Shown: positions 9,103-18,539, numbered from the stretch's first letter. The stretch: DNA of 59,273 bases from JBHIEE01 sp046760445 (GCA_046760445.1 JBHIEE010000003.1:1-59273); one strand, 5' to 3'. Translations and numbers: made by a program. Notes: generated from the sequence alone by a model not told the origin.

Positions 9103-10368
9103 TTAATTAGAAATGAGTTCTCCTCTTGTTTCAGAGGGTGTAACCTGAATAATTTTAATCTCTTTTTCCTGTCCTTCTTTTAATTTGTCATTTCCATTGG
9201 CTTTAATATTTAAATAATTATAAGTTAGAATCTGAACTGAGTTCTGTTCTTTTTTAGTGATAATTCCCTTTAAATTTTTATTAACAAATTTTTTTCTGAA
9301 TTCGAAGTTTTTCTTTTTAGAAAGTTCTCTTAAAATTCTTGCTCGTTCTTTTTTAATTCGACCATTAATCTGAGGAAATCTAAAAGCTGGTGTTCCTGGC
9401 CTGGGAGAAAAAGGGAAAATATGAAAATAAGTAAGGGGTGAGCTTTCTAAAAAATTATAAGTCTGGTTAAAATCTTCCTCAATTTCTCCAGGAAATCCAA
9501 CAATAATATCTGCTCCCAGAGAAGCTTCAGGAGAGAGTTTAAAGAAAGTACTTAAAATGTCCCGATACTGATTAATGGTTGAGTGTCGCCCCATTCTTTC
9601 TAAAAGCTTATTTGAACCTGATTGGAAGGAAAGGTGGAAATGAGGAGCTATTTTTTGATTTGAACTCAGGTAAGAAATAAAATCAGAGTTTAAAAAACGT
9701 GGGTCTAATGAACTTAATCTTATTTTATTTAATCCATCTAATTTTTCGATTCTTTTTAACAATTCAAATAATGAACTCCGAGGAGTTAAGTCCAGCCCGT
9801 ATGAGCAAAGATGGATTCCCGTGAGAATAATTTCTTTAAAACCTTGAGTGATATACTTTTTAATTTGATTCAAGATTCCTGGTAAAGGTTTACTTCGGCT
9901 TTTTCCCCTCACAGAAGGGATAATACAAAAGGTACATAGAAAATTGCAGCCATCTTGAATTTTAACAAATGCCCTTGATCTGAATGACTTAACGCATTTT
10001 AGATGATCTTTTGAATTTCTTAAATTATAATCAAGGCATTGAATTATTCTCGAGGGAATTTGTTCTTTCTCACTGTTCTTAAATAAAGCCCACACTTCAG
10101 GCATTAATTGGAATTGCTCGAAGGAGCGGTCAGCATAACAGCCCGTTAATACTATTTTTATTTCTGGGTTCTCGCGGTAGATTTTTCTAATTAGTTTTCT
10201 TGCTTCTTGGTCAGCTTTTGAGGTAAGAGTGCAAGTATTAACTATCACAATGTTACTTTGGGAAGAGTCTTTAGCCCATTCAAATCCTTTTTCTTGTAGA
10301 ATTTCAACCCAAGAAAAGACTTCAGCCTGATTCACTCGGCAACCAAAATTTTCTATACTAAATCTCAT
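9103..10368 (-). CDS. mtaB: tRNA t6A37 methylthiotransferase MtaB
   Basis: A 421-residue radical-SAM methylthiotransferase that adds a methylthio group to t6A37 in tRNAs reading ANN codons, giving ms2t6A. The N-terminal UPF0004 domain has three Fe-S cysteines C10, C46 and C77 (FGCRVNQAE, VNTCTLT, LTGCYAD). The radical-SAM cluster is C141-xxx-C145-xx-C148 (GCNFLCTFC). A TRAM-like region ends the protein. FGCRVNQAE and the overall length favour MtaB over MiaB or RimO. The start overlaps the purE stop by 4 bases (ATGA type), so it is translationally coupled to the purine genes, an unusual partner. Confidence 0.9.
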   Translation of the reverse strand: MRFSIENFGCRVNQAEVFSWVEILQEKGFEWAKDSSQSNIVIVNTCTLTSKADQEARKLIRKIYRENPEIKIVLTGCYADRSFEQFQLMPEVWALFKNSEKEQIPSRIIQCLDYNLRNSKDHLKCVKSFRSRAFVKIQDGCNFLCTFCIIPSVRGKSRSKPLPGILNQIKKYITQGFKEIILTGIHLCSYGLDLTPRSSLFELLKRIEKLDGLNKIRLSSLDPRFLNSDFISYLSSNQKIAPHFHLSFQSGSNKLLERMGRHSTINQYRDILSTFFKLSPEASLGADIIVGFPGEIEEDFNQTYNFLESSPLTYFHIFPFSPRPGTPAFRFPQINGRIKKERARILRELSKKKNFEFRKKFVNKNLKGIITKKEQNSVQILTYNYLNIKANGNDKLKEGQEKEIKIIQVTPSETRGELISN

Positions 10369-10865
10369 CTAAATTTTTCTTTCAATTTTTCAGATTTTTC
10401 AACTATTCTTTTGGACATTTCTTTACGATAAGCAATTAATTTCTCTTTTAACTCAGAATTTTTCAGACTTAAAATTTGAATAGCCAGGAAGGCGGCATTG
10501 ACTGCTCCTGATTTTCCAATACCCATAGTTGCCACGGGCACTCCTTTTGGCATTTGGACAGTAGAGAGAAGAGCATCAATCCCTTTTAAGCCCGAATTAT
10601 CTATTGGTACTCCTATTACAGGAAAATAAGTATGTGCTGCTATAAATCCAGCTAAATGAGCTGCCCCCCCTGCGGCAGCAATAAAAACTTCGACTCCTTC
10701 TTTTTCTGCTTTATTAATTAAATCTGCTGTTCTTTGAGGAGTTCGATGGGCAGAAGTTATCTCTAAGATAAAAGGCACCTCGAATTCTTTTAAAATATTG
10801 ATGGTTTCTTCAATTATCGGATAATCAGAATCGCTGCCAATAAAAATGGCTATTTTTTCTTTCAT
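10365..10865 (-). CDS. purE: N5-carboxyaminoimidazole ribonucleotide mutase PurE
   Basis: A 166-residue class I PurE, which shifts the carboxyl of N5-CAIR to give CAIR in de novo purine synthesis. The active-site pieces are GSDSDYP (residues 10-16), the SAHRTP loop with H40 and R41, and the AAGGAAHLAG glycine loop (about 64-73). The length is standard. It overlaps purD by one base upstream and mtaB by four bases downstream, so the three genes form one tight leftward operon. PurK, the usual partner, is not in this window. Confidence 0.95.
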   Translation of the reverse strand: MKEKIAIFIGSDSDYPIIEETINILKEFEVPFILEITSAHRTPQRTADLINKAEKEGVEVFIAAAGGAAHLAGFIAAHTYFPVIGVPIDNSGLKGIDALLSTVQMPKGVPVATMGIGKSGAVNAAFLAIQILSLKNSELKEKLIAYRKEMSKRIVEKSEKLKEKFR

Positions 10866-12148
10866 TATTTTTCTCCTGGTGATTCTTCACGACCAATATC
10901 TTTTCTATAATGCATTCCTTCAAAATTAATAAAGGAAATAGCTTGATAAATATTTTCCATTGCTTCAGCCAAGGTTGAATCTGTTGAACAAACTCCTAAA
11001 ACTCTGCCTCCATTAGTTACTAATTGGCCATTTGAAAATTTCGTTCCTGCATGGAAAAGCACTATCTTCTCAAGGGAAGCTACTTTGTCTAAGCCGGTAA
11101 TAACTTTCCCTGTTTGGTATTTTCCGGGATATCCTTCTGAAGTTAAAGCCACACATCCCGATGGTTTTTCGCTCCATTTAATTTCTTTTTCTAAAAGATT
11201 TTCGTGGTAAGTAGCTAAGAGAATTTCCAACAAATCACTTTCCAGCCGAAGAACCTGAGGTTGAGTTTCTGGATCCCCAAATCGGCAGTTAAACTCAAGG
11301 ACTTTCGGTCCATCTTTAGTTAAAATTAGTCCAGCATAAAGAACTCCTTTAAATTTTCTTCCTTCTTCAAGCATACCACTTATTGTCGGAAAAATTATCT
11401 TATCAATTATTATTTGGAAAGTATGAGAATCAACAAAAGGAGAAGGAGAAATAGCTCCCAGACCTCCTGTATTAGGTCCTTTATTTCCGTCATAAACTTT
11501 CTTGTAATCCATAGTAGTTACCAAAGGCAAAATCCTTTTCCCATCAGTAATAACGATGAAAGAGACTTCTTTTCCCGTTAGGAATTCTTCAATCACCACT
11601 CTTTCACCAGCTTGGCCGAATTTTTTTTCAGCCATCATTAAGTTAATTGTTTTTTCTGCTTCTTCTAAATTGTGACAAATAATTGCTCCTTTCCCAGCAG
11701 CTAATCCGTCAGCTTTAATAACCAGGGGGAAAGAAGATTTCTTGGAAGTAACTATTTCCAGAGCTTCTTCAGCTGAATTTCCAATTTTATATTTTGCTGT
11801 AGGAATCTTATGTCGAGTCATAAACTCTTTGGCGAAGACTTTACTTCCTTCAAGTTCAGATGCTTTTTTGTTTGGTCCAAAAATCTTTGAACCTTTGCTT
11901 TCAAATTCATCGACAATACCTAAGGTTAAAGGAAGCTCAGGGCCAACCACAGTAAAATCTATTTTTTTCTCTAAGACATATTCAGATAGTTCAACAATAT
12001 TGCTGGGATCAATTGGAACATTGGTAGCAATTTGTTCTGTTCCTCCATTGCCTGGAATACAATATAGTTCATCAACCAATGAACTTTGACTAATTTTCCA
12101 TGCCAGGGCATGCTCTCTGCCACCTGAGCCAACTACTAATACTTTCAT
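10865..12148 (-). CDS. purD: Phosphoribosylamine-glycine ligase PurD
   Basis: A 427-residue ATP-grasp enzyme that joins glycine to phosphoribosylamine to make GAR. It starts with the diagnostic MKVLVVGSGGREHALAW. The ATP-grasp signatures follow (VIKADGLAAGKG, the metal-binding FNCRFGDPETQ, GGRVLGV near the C-terminus). The length is typical. It is first in the purD-purE-mtaB operon. An AGGAG ribosome site lies just upstream of the start, beside a 17-base inverted repeat (12158-12174) that could be an operator. Confidence 0.95.
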   Translation of the reverse strand: MKVLVVGSGGREHALAWKISQSSLVDELYCIPGNGGTEQIATNVPIDPSNIVELSEYVLEKKIDFTVVGPELPLTLGIVDEFESKGSKIFGPNKKASELEGSKVFAKEFMTRHKIPTAKYKIGNSAEEALEIVTSKKSSFPLVIKADGLAAGKGAIICHNLEEAEKTINLMMAEKKFGQAGERVVIEEFLTGKEVSFIVITDGKRILPLVTTMDYKKVYDGNKGPNTGGLGAISPSPFVDSHTFQIIIDKIIFPTISGMLEEGRKFKGVLYAGLILTKDGPKVLEFNCRFGDPETQPQVLRLESDLLEILLATYHENLLEKEIKWSEKPSGCVALTSEGYPGKYQTGKVITGLDKVASLEKIVLFHAGTKFSNGQLVTNGGRVLGVCSTDSTLAEAMENIYQAISFINFEGMHYRKDIGREESPGEK

Positions 12149-12157
12149 TTTTTCTCC

Positions 12158-12174
12158 TTGAACTAAATGTTCAA
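12158..12174. promoter_or_regulatory. Small inverted repeat in the purD leader
   Basis: TTGAACTAAATGTTCAA has perfect 6-bp arms around a 5-base centre. It lies immediately upstream of the purD ribosome binding site. It could be an operator or a small hairpin controlling purD translation; its function is a guess from position only. Confidence 0.3.
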
Positions 12175-12258
12175 TTTTAAATTATTCTGGCAAAAAAAGA
12201 ACAAATAGTCAAGCTCGCGAAAGAAAGAAGTTTTACATATGAATTTACTAATTTTTGA

Positions 12259-12286
12259 TTGACTTAAAATTAATAATTGATATAAT
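12259..12286 (+). promoter_or_regulatory. Promoter of the phosphate-transport pair
   Basis: TTGACT (12259-12264), a 16-base spacer and a consensus TATAAT (12281-12286). The predicted transcript starts near 12293 and gives a short leader with AGGAAGAA before ATG 12316. Confidence 0.65.
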
Positions 12287-12315
12287 ACACTCTAATTTTA
12301 ACCAGGAAGAAAGAA

Positions 12316-12936
12316 ATGAAATTCTTACCAAAAGGTAAAAAATTTTTTGAATTATTCAATGAACAAGCAGACAATTTAGTTAAGGCAGGCGCTTTGATTC
12401 AAGAAATTATGAGTGATTTTGAGAAAATTGAAGAATTCTCTCAAAAACTGTCTGATTTAGAACATCAAGCTGACGATGTAACCCACGAAATAATAGATAT
12501 GTTAAACCGGACATTTATCACACCTATTGATAGAGAAGATATTCATTCCCTTTCCCAAGAATTAGATGATATTATCGATTTAATCCATGAGGCAGTGCAT
12601 AACACCATTCTTTATCAGATAAAGAAGCCAACTGATTATATGAAAGAAATGGTCGATGTTTTAGTCCAAGCCCTAGATGTGGTTCATAAAGCACTTAAAT
12701 CTTTAAAGGATTTTAAAAACCCAAAAGTGTTATTAAATTATTGCATAGAAATAAATAGACTGGAAAATGTGGGTGATTCTCTCTTGCGAAAAGCTATGGA
12801 AGGTTTGATGATCCAACGAGAGGATTGTTTTGAGTTGCTCAGATGGAAGGAGATTTATGACTCTTTAGAAGAGGCCATAGATAAATGTGAGGATGTGGCG
12901 AATATCATAGAAGGGATTGTAATTAAAAATACATAA
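12316..12936 (+). CDS. DUF47/PhoU-like phosphate transport regulator
   Basis: A 206-residue all-helical DUF47 (TIGR00153) protein, distantly related to PhoU. It begins MKFLPKGKKFFELFNEQADN and carries acidic helix motifs ExxD/DxxH (LEHQADDVTHEI, TPIDREDIHSL, ENVGDSLLRKA) that bind metal clusters in the family. Such proteins are almost always paired with a Pit-type transporter and are thought to gate it. Here the Pit gene follows 17 bases downstream, so the pair is one operon driven by the promoter at 12259-12286. Confidence 0.9.
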   Translation: MKFLPKGKKFFELFNEQADNLVKAGALIQEIMSDFEKIEEFSQKLSDLEHQADDVTHEIIDMLNRTFITPIDREDIHSLSQELDDIIDLIHEAVHNTILYQIKKPTDYMKEMVDVLVQALDVVHKALKSLKDFKNPKVLLNYCIEINRLENVGDSLLRKAMEGLMIQREDCFELLRWKEIYDSLEEAIDKCEDVANIIEGIVIKNT

Positions 12937-12953
12937 TAACTTGGATAACGTAA

Positions 12954-13946
12954 TTGTCTGAATTTGTTATCATAATAATTATCATCATCTTAGCTTGGAC
13001 TTATGATTTCTTCAATGGCATGAATGATTGCGCCAATGCCATTGCCACTTCGGTTTCTACTAAGGCTCTACCTCCTTTATCAGCTGTTGCTTTATCTGCT
13101 ACCATGAATATTGCAGGAGCTTTGATTACAACAAGAGTGGCTAAAACTATAGGTAAAGGGATTGTAAATCCATCTATTATTGGACCATTAGTTGTTATTT
13201 CAGCTTTAATTGGAGCTGTCATCTGGGTAGCTTTTTGTACTTATTCTGGAATTCCTATCAGCATTACTCACTCATTAGTTGGTGGAATAATGGGTGCAGT
13301 CATTGTTTCTCACGGATTTTCAGCCTTAAAAATGGCGGGACTGAAGAAAGTCTTTTATGCTATGCTTTTATCTCCTATTGCTGGTTTCACTGTGGGGTTT
13401 ATTATAATGATAATAATGATTCGGATATCACAGAATGCAGTACCAAATAAAGCAAATAAAATTTTTAGATCCTTGCAGATAATTTCTGCTTCCTTTATGG
13501 CTTTTTCCCATGGATCCAATGATGCCCAGAATGCTATGGGTATCATTACCATGGGATTAGTCGTAGAAGGATTTATTAGCACTTTTCATGTTCCCATATG
13601 GGTCATTTTAGGTTCAGCTTTTTTTATCGGCTTAGGCACTTTTATAGGAGGCTGGAGGGTGATCAGAACGATGGGACAGAGAATGGTGAAACTCGAACCC
13701 GTTCACGGGTTTAGTGCTGAAACATCTTCAGCTGCAGTTATTATCTTCAATTCCTTTATCGGAGCGCCGATTAGCACTACTCATATCATTTCCACAGCTA
13801 TCATGGGAGTGGGATCCACTCGCAAGTTCTCAGCCGTGAAATGGGGAGTTGTATTTCACATTGTTTTAACCTGGATTTTTACCATTCCTGGAGCTGCTTT
13901 CCTTTCAGCTCTTTCTTATTTTCTTATTGACTTTTGGGTGGGATAA
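12954..13946 (+). CDS. Low-affinity inorganic phosphate transporter, Pit family
   Basis: A 330-residue PHO4/Pit-family membrane protein with about nine to ten membrane segments. It moves metal-phosphate or phosphate with H+ or Na+. The two family signatures are present as an inverted pair: FFNGMNDCANAIATSV near residue 20 and FSHGSNDAQNAMGI near 182. The only start in frame ahead of the first membrane segment is TTG 12954, with a weak ribosome site, so translation probably depends on coupling to the DUF47 gene 17 bases upstream. Confidence 0.92.
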   Translation: MSEFVIIIIIIILAWTYDFFNGMNDCANAIATSVSTKALPPLSAVALSATMNIAGALITTRVAKTIGKGIVNPSIIGPLVVISALIGAVIWVAFCTYSGIPISITHSLVGGIMGAVIVSHGFSALKMAGLKKVFYAMLLSPIAGFTVGFIIMIIMIRISQNAVPNKANKIFRSLQIISASFMAFSHGSNDAQNAMGIITMGLVVEGFISTFHVPIWVILGSAFFIGLGTFIGGWRVIRTMGQRMVKLEPVHGFSAETSSAAVIIFNSFIGAPISTTHIISTAIMGVGSTRKFSAVKWGVVFHIVLTWIFTIPGAAFLSALSYFLIDFWVG

Positions 13947-14031
13947 TTTTATATAACTATATTCAAATGTTTCTTTTTTTAACCCTAGGATAAGAGTATG
14001 CCTCTACACGTTAATGAGGAGCTTTTATATT

Positions 14032-14619
14032 TTAATCTTTATCTCTCAACCATCCAGGAAGAGCGCCCTCTTTTTTTGCCTGAATCAAGAATTTTTCCAG
14101 CTCTTCTTTTGCTCGAGCTTCTTCTTTTTGAGCTTGGAGTAATTTCTGATAAGTCTGACTAATTTCCATTTGGATTTTGTCTCGAGAGGTCATATCATCC
14201 ATAGAATAATATTCCTGCCACAAGCCGTTCATTCTAGTGGTCAAGAGGTCAACGAATTCTTTAGTTTTTTTCCATCTATTTTTATACTCTGCCTTCCGGT
14301 CTTTCCAGAATTGTTCTTCTTTTTTCCTTAGTTGATTACTCATAGACAGAGGACTAACCTCGCGAACTGATTTCTTCTTTTCAGGAAAATAGGTCTCACG
14401 AAGAGATGTAGAAGCCTCAGAAAATCTTTGGACAATTATTGCTTCTTTCCCTCGGTAGTCAGCCAAATTAGAGTTAGTGATTACCTTAGTTTTTTCGCTT
14501 TTGAGCTTAGCCCTTCTTTCTTTTTCTTTTTTAGCAATTTCAACTAAGTCTTGAGAGAAAAGTAAACTACTAGTCAAAATGAAGGATAAACTCAATATTA
14601 ATATTTTTTTTATTTTCAT
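14032..14619 (-). CDS. Secreted coiled-coil protein, unknown function
   Basis: A 195-residue protein with a signal peptide (ILILSLSFILTSSLLFSQ) followed by a charged, helix-rich chain. After the cleavage site it has LVEIAKKEKERRAKL, a motif I associate with small exported proteins of Acidobacteria-like genomes, and it ends with a conserved-looking LPGWLRDKD. Residues about 85-185 are predicted helical or coiled coil with regular W and Y positions (FWKDRKAEYKNRWKKTKEFV). No enzymatic motif is visible. It has its own promoter (14653-14681) just beyond the comEC stop. A periplasmic scaffold or adaptor is possible but not shown. Confidence 0.6.
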   Translation of the reverse strand: MKIKKILILSLSFILTSSLLFSQDLVEIAKKEKERRAKLKSEKTKVITNSNLADYRGKEAIIVQRFSEASTSLRETYFPEKKKSVREVSPLSMSNQLRKKEEQFWKDRKAEYKNRWKKTKEFVDLLTTRMNGLWQEYYSMDDMTSRDKIQMEISQTYQKLLQAQKEEARAKEELEKFLIQAKKEGALPGWLRDKD

Positions 14620-14652
14620 TTTTTTCCTCTATTTTTTCTGGAATCTATTTTT

Positions 14653-14681
14653 ATAATAAAGATAATTTCTTTTTTTGTCAA
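14653..14681 (-). promoter_or_regulatory. Promoter of the secreted coiled-coil gene
   Basis: On the minus strand TTGACA (14681-14676), a 17-base spacer and TATTAT (14658-14653). It sits in the gap between the comEC stop and the downstream gene, separating the two transcriptionally. Confidence 0.6.
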
Positions 14682-14683
14682 AT

Positions 14684-17062
14684 CTAATTATCAGAAGCTT
14701 TTCTGGTAAATATTCTTTGGCCATCAGAAGAAATTTCTATTGCCCCGTCTAAATCAGTGCGAAATATTTTAATCCCTTGATTTAGATAGCGACTAATTAC
14801 CTCTTCATCTGGGAATTTAAACCGATTATGTAGCGCAACAGAGATGACTACTATTTCAGGGTTAACCCTTTTTAAAAATTCATCTGAACTTGATGTTTTG
14901 CTTCCATGATGAGGAGATTTTAAAATATTCGTTGCAATGTCATCTACATTTTCTAAAATTTCTTTTTCTGCTTTTACACCAATGTCTCCGGTTAAAAGAA
15001 AAGATACCTGGTAATAGGAAATCCTAAGAACTAAAGAATGATCATTGTGGGCAAAAAGCGGAAGCGGATAAGTCTCCTCTGGATGTAGAACCTCAATTAA
15101 GATTTCTCCTTCTTTTATTTTATTTCCTCGAGACATCTTCTTTAACTTCTTGCCTCGGGGTAAAGTCTGAAGAAATTGCTGGTAATATTTATCCTGCAGA
15201 GGACTGACTGATTCCCAGATCTGACCAATTTTAAAATTCTTCGCTATTGCTCTCAAGCCATTAATATGGTCAGGATGGGCATGAGTCAGGACTAAATAAT
15301 CTATTTTTTTAATTCCTTTTGACCAAAGAAAAGGAGAGACTACTTTTTCCCCAATGTCATACCGGTCATCATAGGTGCCTCCACCATCTACTAACATTTT
15401 CTTTTTTCCGGGAAATTCGACTAAAATAGATTCCCCCTGGCCAACGTCAATAAAGGTTAATTTTAGATTCTTACAATAAGAAGAAAAAGGATAGATTGTC
15501 AGAATGATAAGGAAAATAAGAAAACAAGCAGTGATGAACAGTCGTTGCTTCTTGATTTTTTGGGGTAACAAAAAAAGTGATAAGAATAAATAATAGCCAA
15601 GAATGATGAAAAGAAATGGAGTGGGAATTCGATAGGACAGAAATGAAATTTTATCAGCCAGATGGCTAATAATTATCAATAAATTAATTAAGACTTCTAG
15701 TCCTTGAGAAAATAAAAAAGCTACGGGAAAGCTGATAAAGGATATTGAAAAAAAGACGAATCCAAAAGCCATAATTAGACCCACTAGAGGAACAGCAATT
15801 AAGTTCAACAAAATAGAAGAAAAGGTTATCCGGTTAAAATAATAAGCAATTATTGGTAATACACCTAATTGAGCTGCCAGAGAAATACCAAATAATTCAC
15901 TTATTTTAAAAGGAAGTAAGGGCAAGAATTTAATTATCTTTGGAGCAAAGAGGATAATTGAAAAAGCAGCCAGGAAAGTTAGTTGAAAGCCCACATCAAA
16001 GAGATAAAAAGGATTAACCAAAAGAAGAAAAAAAGCACTAAAAGAAATAGTATTTACTAAATTAACATCCCTCCAGATTAGTTTTCCAATTAAAAAAGCA
16101 ATAGCCATGATAGTTGCTCTAATGACTGAAGGTCGGGATTCAACTAAGAAAGTATAACTAATTAATATAAGAATAAGTAAAAAATAGGAAACTCTACGAG
16201 GGACTTTCATCAGTTTAAAAATTAGAAATAAAAGGTAAGAGAGAATAGCAATATGAGCACCAGAAATAGCCAAAAGATGATAAATTCCTGCTTTTTGTAA
16301 AGAATAAGTGACTTCGTCTGGAATTCTTCTTCTTTCTCCTAAAAGAAGAGCCTCTAAAATTGCCCCTTCTTGTGAGAGAATTTTAACTCCAGGAATTTGA
16401 AAGCATTTTTCAATTTTTTTCTGAAGAAGGCTTCTTAAGACTGAGAGCTGATGAAAAATAGAGAATTTACTACCACTTTTAATTTTTTCAATTAGCAAAG
16501 GACTTTTAGTATAAGCACGGTGGTGAATTTTCCGAATTTTGAGAAATTTTTTTAAAGAAGGACGATTAAAATTGCGATAACCAGAAAGAGGCAATAATTT
16601 AGCTGAAACTTTTACTTCATCTCCAGCAAATAAATTTAATTCAGTGTCACTGATTTCTGATTTACGGACACTAATTCTCAAATTTCCTGTGACATTCTGT
16701 TCTTTATTTTGGTAAATTACTTTCTTTACTCTTAAATAAAGATAATCATTTACTGGGCCTTTTTGAGGAGATTTATATAAAATTCCATAAAAATCAGCAT
16801 ATTGAGTGAATTTAAGTTGATGAAGACTATTTTGTTCGAATTTTTCTGTATCGAGTATTTGAAGAGAAGCCCCAAAAATAATTAAACTGACCAGGATGGA
16901 GTAAAAGCAAATTTTATATTTTTTTGAAAAATAGAAAAGCCAGGATAAAAGAAAGAAAAAGACCAGCCCAGAAATCAAATATGAAATAGGTAAAGAAAAA
17001 TAAGAACCAATTAATATACCAAATATTAGAGTTATTGTCAGAAAAAGAAAAGGATATGACAT
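14684..17062 (-). CDS. comEC: ComEC/Rec2 DNA-uptake channel protein
   Basis: A 792-residue full-length ComEC, the inner-membrane channel for single-stranded DNA uptake in natural transformation. Order: two N-terminal membrane segments (1-60), a soluble DUF4131/OB region (about 70-190), a multi-span competence domain (about 215-500, with LLLGERR and LLAISGAHIAILSYL), then a metallo-beta-lactamase-like domain (about 520-770) with LTHAHPDHINGL near residue 593 and SPHHGSKTSSS. All three domains are present, so the gene appears intact. It follows the M20 gene by 24 bases and may be co-transcribed with it. Confidence 0.92.
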   Translation of the reverse strand: MSYPFLFLTITLIFGILIGSYFSLPISYLISGLVFFFLLSWLFYFSKKYKICFYSILVSLIIFGASLQILDTEKFEQNSLHQLKFTQYADFYGILYKSPQKGPVNDYLYLRVKKVIYQNKEQNVTGNLRISVRKSEISDTELNLFAGDEVKVSAKLLPLSGYRNFNRPSLKKFLKIRKIHHRAYTKSPLLIEKIKSGSKFSIFHQLSVLRSLLQKKIEKCFQIPGVKILSQEGAILEALLLGERRRIPDEVTYSLQKAGIYHLLAISGAHIAILSYLLFLIFKLMKVPRRVSYFLLILILISYTFLVESRPSVIRATIMAIAFLIGKLIWRDVNLVNTISFSAFFLLLVNPFYLFDVGFQLTFLAAFSIILFAPKIIKFLPLLPFKISELFGISLAAQLGVLPIIAYYFNRITFSSILLNLIAVPLVGLIMAFGFVFFSISFISFPVAFLFSQGLEVLINLLIIISHLADKISFLSYRIPTPFLFIILGYYLFLSLFLLPQKIKKQRLFITACFLIFLIILTIYPFSSYCKNLKLTFIDVGQGESILVEFPGKKKMLVDGGGTYDDRYDIGEKVVSPFLWSKGIKKIDYLVLTHAHPDHINGLRAIAKNFKIGQIWESVSPLQDKYYQQFLQTLPRGKKLKKMSRGNKIKEGEILIEVLHPEETYPLPLFAHNDHSLVLRISYYQVSFLLTGDIGVKAEKEILENVDDIATNILKSPHHGSKTSSSDEFLKRVNPEIVVISVALHNRFKFPDEEVISRYLNQGIKIFRTDLDGAIEISSDGQRIFTRKASDN

Positions 17063-17086
17063 AGAGAAAAAATAAAGGAGAGATTT

Positions 17087-18382
17087 TTAGTTGTCAAGTT
17101 TTTTATGGCTTTCTAAGTAATTCAATAATAGATGACACATTAATTTGATACCAAGAGGGATGCACTTTTCATCTCCATTGAAATAAGGAGTATGAAGCAT
17201 ATTAACTAATCCTTTTTCTTCATTTCTTACCCCTAAAAAGTAAAAGAAGCCCGGTACTTTAAGAGCGTAATAAGAAAAATCTTCAGCAAACATCTGAGGT
17301 TTAAGAAGAATGACATTCTGAGAACCAACTAATTTTTCTATAACTGAAATGGATTCTTTAACCAGATTTGGATCATTATTAACAGGAGGAGCTCCTTCAT
17401 TATATTTAAAAGTATAGTTAGCTCCATAACTTTCTGTAATTCCCTTGACTATTCGCTCCATTCGAGAGCGAACTTCCTGATTTGTTTTGGGGTTAAACAC
17501 TCTCACTGTTCCTACTAATTTAACCTTATCAGCGATAATATTAAAACGGTTACCACCTTCAATTATTCCCACAGATAACACAACTGGCTCTCGGGCGTCA
17601 ATTTGACGACTGGTGATGGTTTGAAAGGCTAAAACCACCTCAGAAGCAATAACAATAGGATCTATACCTAAGTGAGGAGAAGCGCCGTGAGTTTTTTTAC
17701 CCAAAACTTCTATTTCAAATCTATTGGCTTGAGCCATAAATGATTCTGGTTTGTAACCCATTGTGCTGACATCTAATAAAGGAAAAACATGGAGTCCAAA
17801 TATAACACTTACTTCCGGGTTTTTAAGAACTTCTTCCTTTATCATCAAGGATGCTCCTCCTTCTTCACCAGGAGGAGCCCCTTCCTCAGCAGGCTGAAAA
17901 ATAAACTTTATATTACCTTTGATTTTATCTTTTATTTTACTCAAGACAGTAGCTGTTCCCAATCCAATAGTGGTGTGAAAGTCATGACCGCAGGCATGCA
18001 TTACTCCTGGGTTTTTTGATTTATAGGGAACATTATTTAACTCTTGAATAGGTAAAGCATCCATATCTGCTCTTAGAGCTACCGTAATTCCTGACTCAGC
18101 TCCCTTAAGTAATCCTACTACTCCTGTATGAGCGATTCCTGTTTTAACTTCAAGCCCTAAAGACTTAAGATATCCTGCTACTAACTTTGAAGTCTCAAAT
18201 TCCCGATTACTTAACTCAGGATTTTGATGAAGCTGCCGCCGAATTTTCACTAAATTCTCTTTTATATTTTCTGTTTCTTGTTCAATTTTCTGTGAAGCAG
18301 ATTGATCAACGCCTAATAAGGTTAGAGAGAAAAATAAAACAAGAAAAATTAACCATAAATTTTTTATTCTGATTAGTCTCAT
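17087..18382 (-). CDS. M20-family metal-dependent amidohydrolase, exported
   Basis: A 431-residue M20D-type amidohydrolase (IAA-amino-acid hydrolase/hippuricase group), which cleaves N-acyl or peptide bonds of amino-acid conjugates. The N-terminus is a signal peptide (NLWLIFLVLFFSLTLLG). Metal-site residues are visible: D106 in RADMDALP, H129, C131, H133 and D134 in MHACGHDFH, and EEGAPPGEEGG downstream. A dimerisation domain interrupts the catalytic domain, as usual. ATG 18382 is chosen over the in-frame ATG at 18397 because AAAGGAG precedes 18382 and the predicted transcript start is near 18399. It is divergent from an amino-acid permease. Confidence 0.9.
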   Translation of the reverse strand: MRLIRIKNLWLIFLVLFFSLTLLGVDQSASQKIEQETENIKENLVKIRRQLHQNPELSNREFETSKLVAGYLKSLGLEVKTGIAHTGVVGLLKGAESGITVALRADMDALPIQELNNVPYKSKNPGVMHACGHDFHTTIGLGTATVLSKIKDKIKGNIKFIFQPAEEGAPPGEEGGASLMIKEEVLKNPEVSVIFGLHVFPLLDVSTMGYKPESFMAQANRFEIEVLGKKTHGASPHLGIDPIVIASEVVLAFQTITSRQIDAREPVVLSVGIIEGGNRFNIIADKVKLVGTVRVFNPKTNQEVRSRMERIVKGITESYGANYTFKYNEGAPPVNNDPNLVKESISVIEKLVGSQNVILLKPQMFAEDFSYYALKVPGFFYFLGVRNEEKGLVNMLHTPYFNGDEKCIPLGIKLMCHLLLNYLESHKKLDN

Positions 18383-18405
18383 AATTTCTCCTTTCATTAT
18401 TTTCT

Positions 18406-18434
18406 ATATTAGAAATGACTATAATTAATGTCAA
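18406..18434 (-). promoter_or_regulatory. Promoter of the M20 amidohydrolase
   Basis: On the minus strand TTGACA (18434-18429), a 17-base spacer and TAATAT (18411-18406). Transcription would begin near 18399, supporting the downstream ATG at 18382 as the true start. Confidence 0.6.
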
Positions 18435-18470
18435 GATAATTATGCTCGTAAGCTCGAAGGATTATTTATA

Positions 18471-18499
18471 TTGACATCTTTGTTATTTATTGATATTTT
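18471..18499 (+). promoter_or_regulatory. Promoter of the amino-acid permease
   Basis: TTGACA (18471-18476), a 17-base spacer and TATTTT (18494-18499) with an extended TGA just ahead of the -10. The predicted start near 18506 gives a leader of about 97 nt that contains the hairpin at 18540-18569. It is back to back with the M20 promoter, leaving only 36 bases between the two -35 boxes. Confidence 0.6.
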
Positions 18500-18539
18500 T
18501 TATAGCCGAAAATATATTTACTTAGTGACAAATTTAAAA

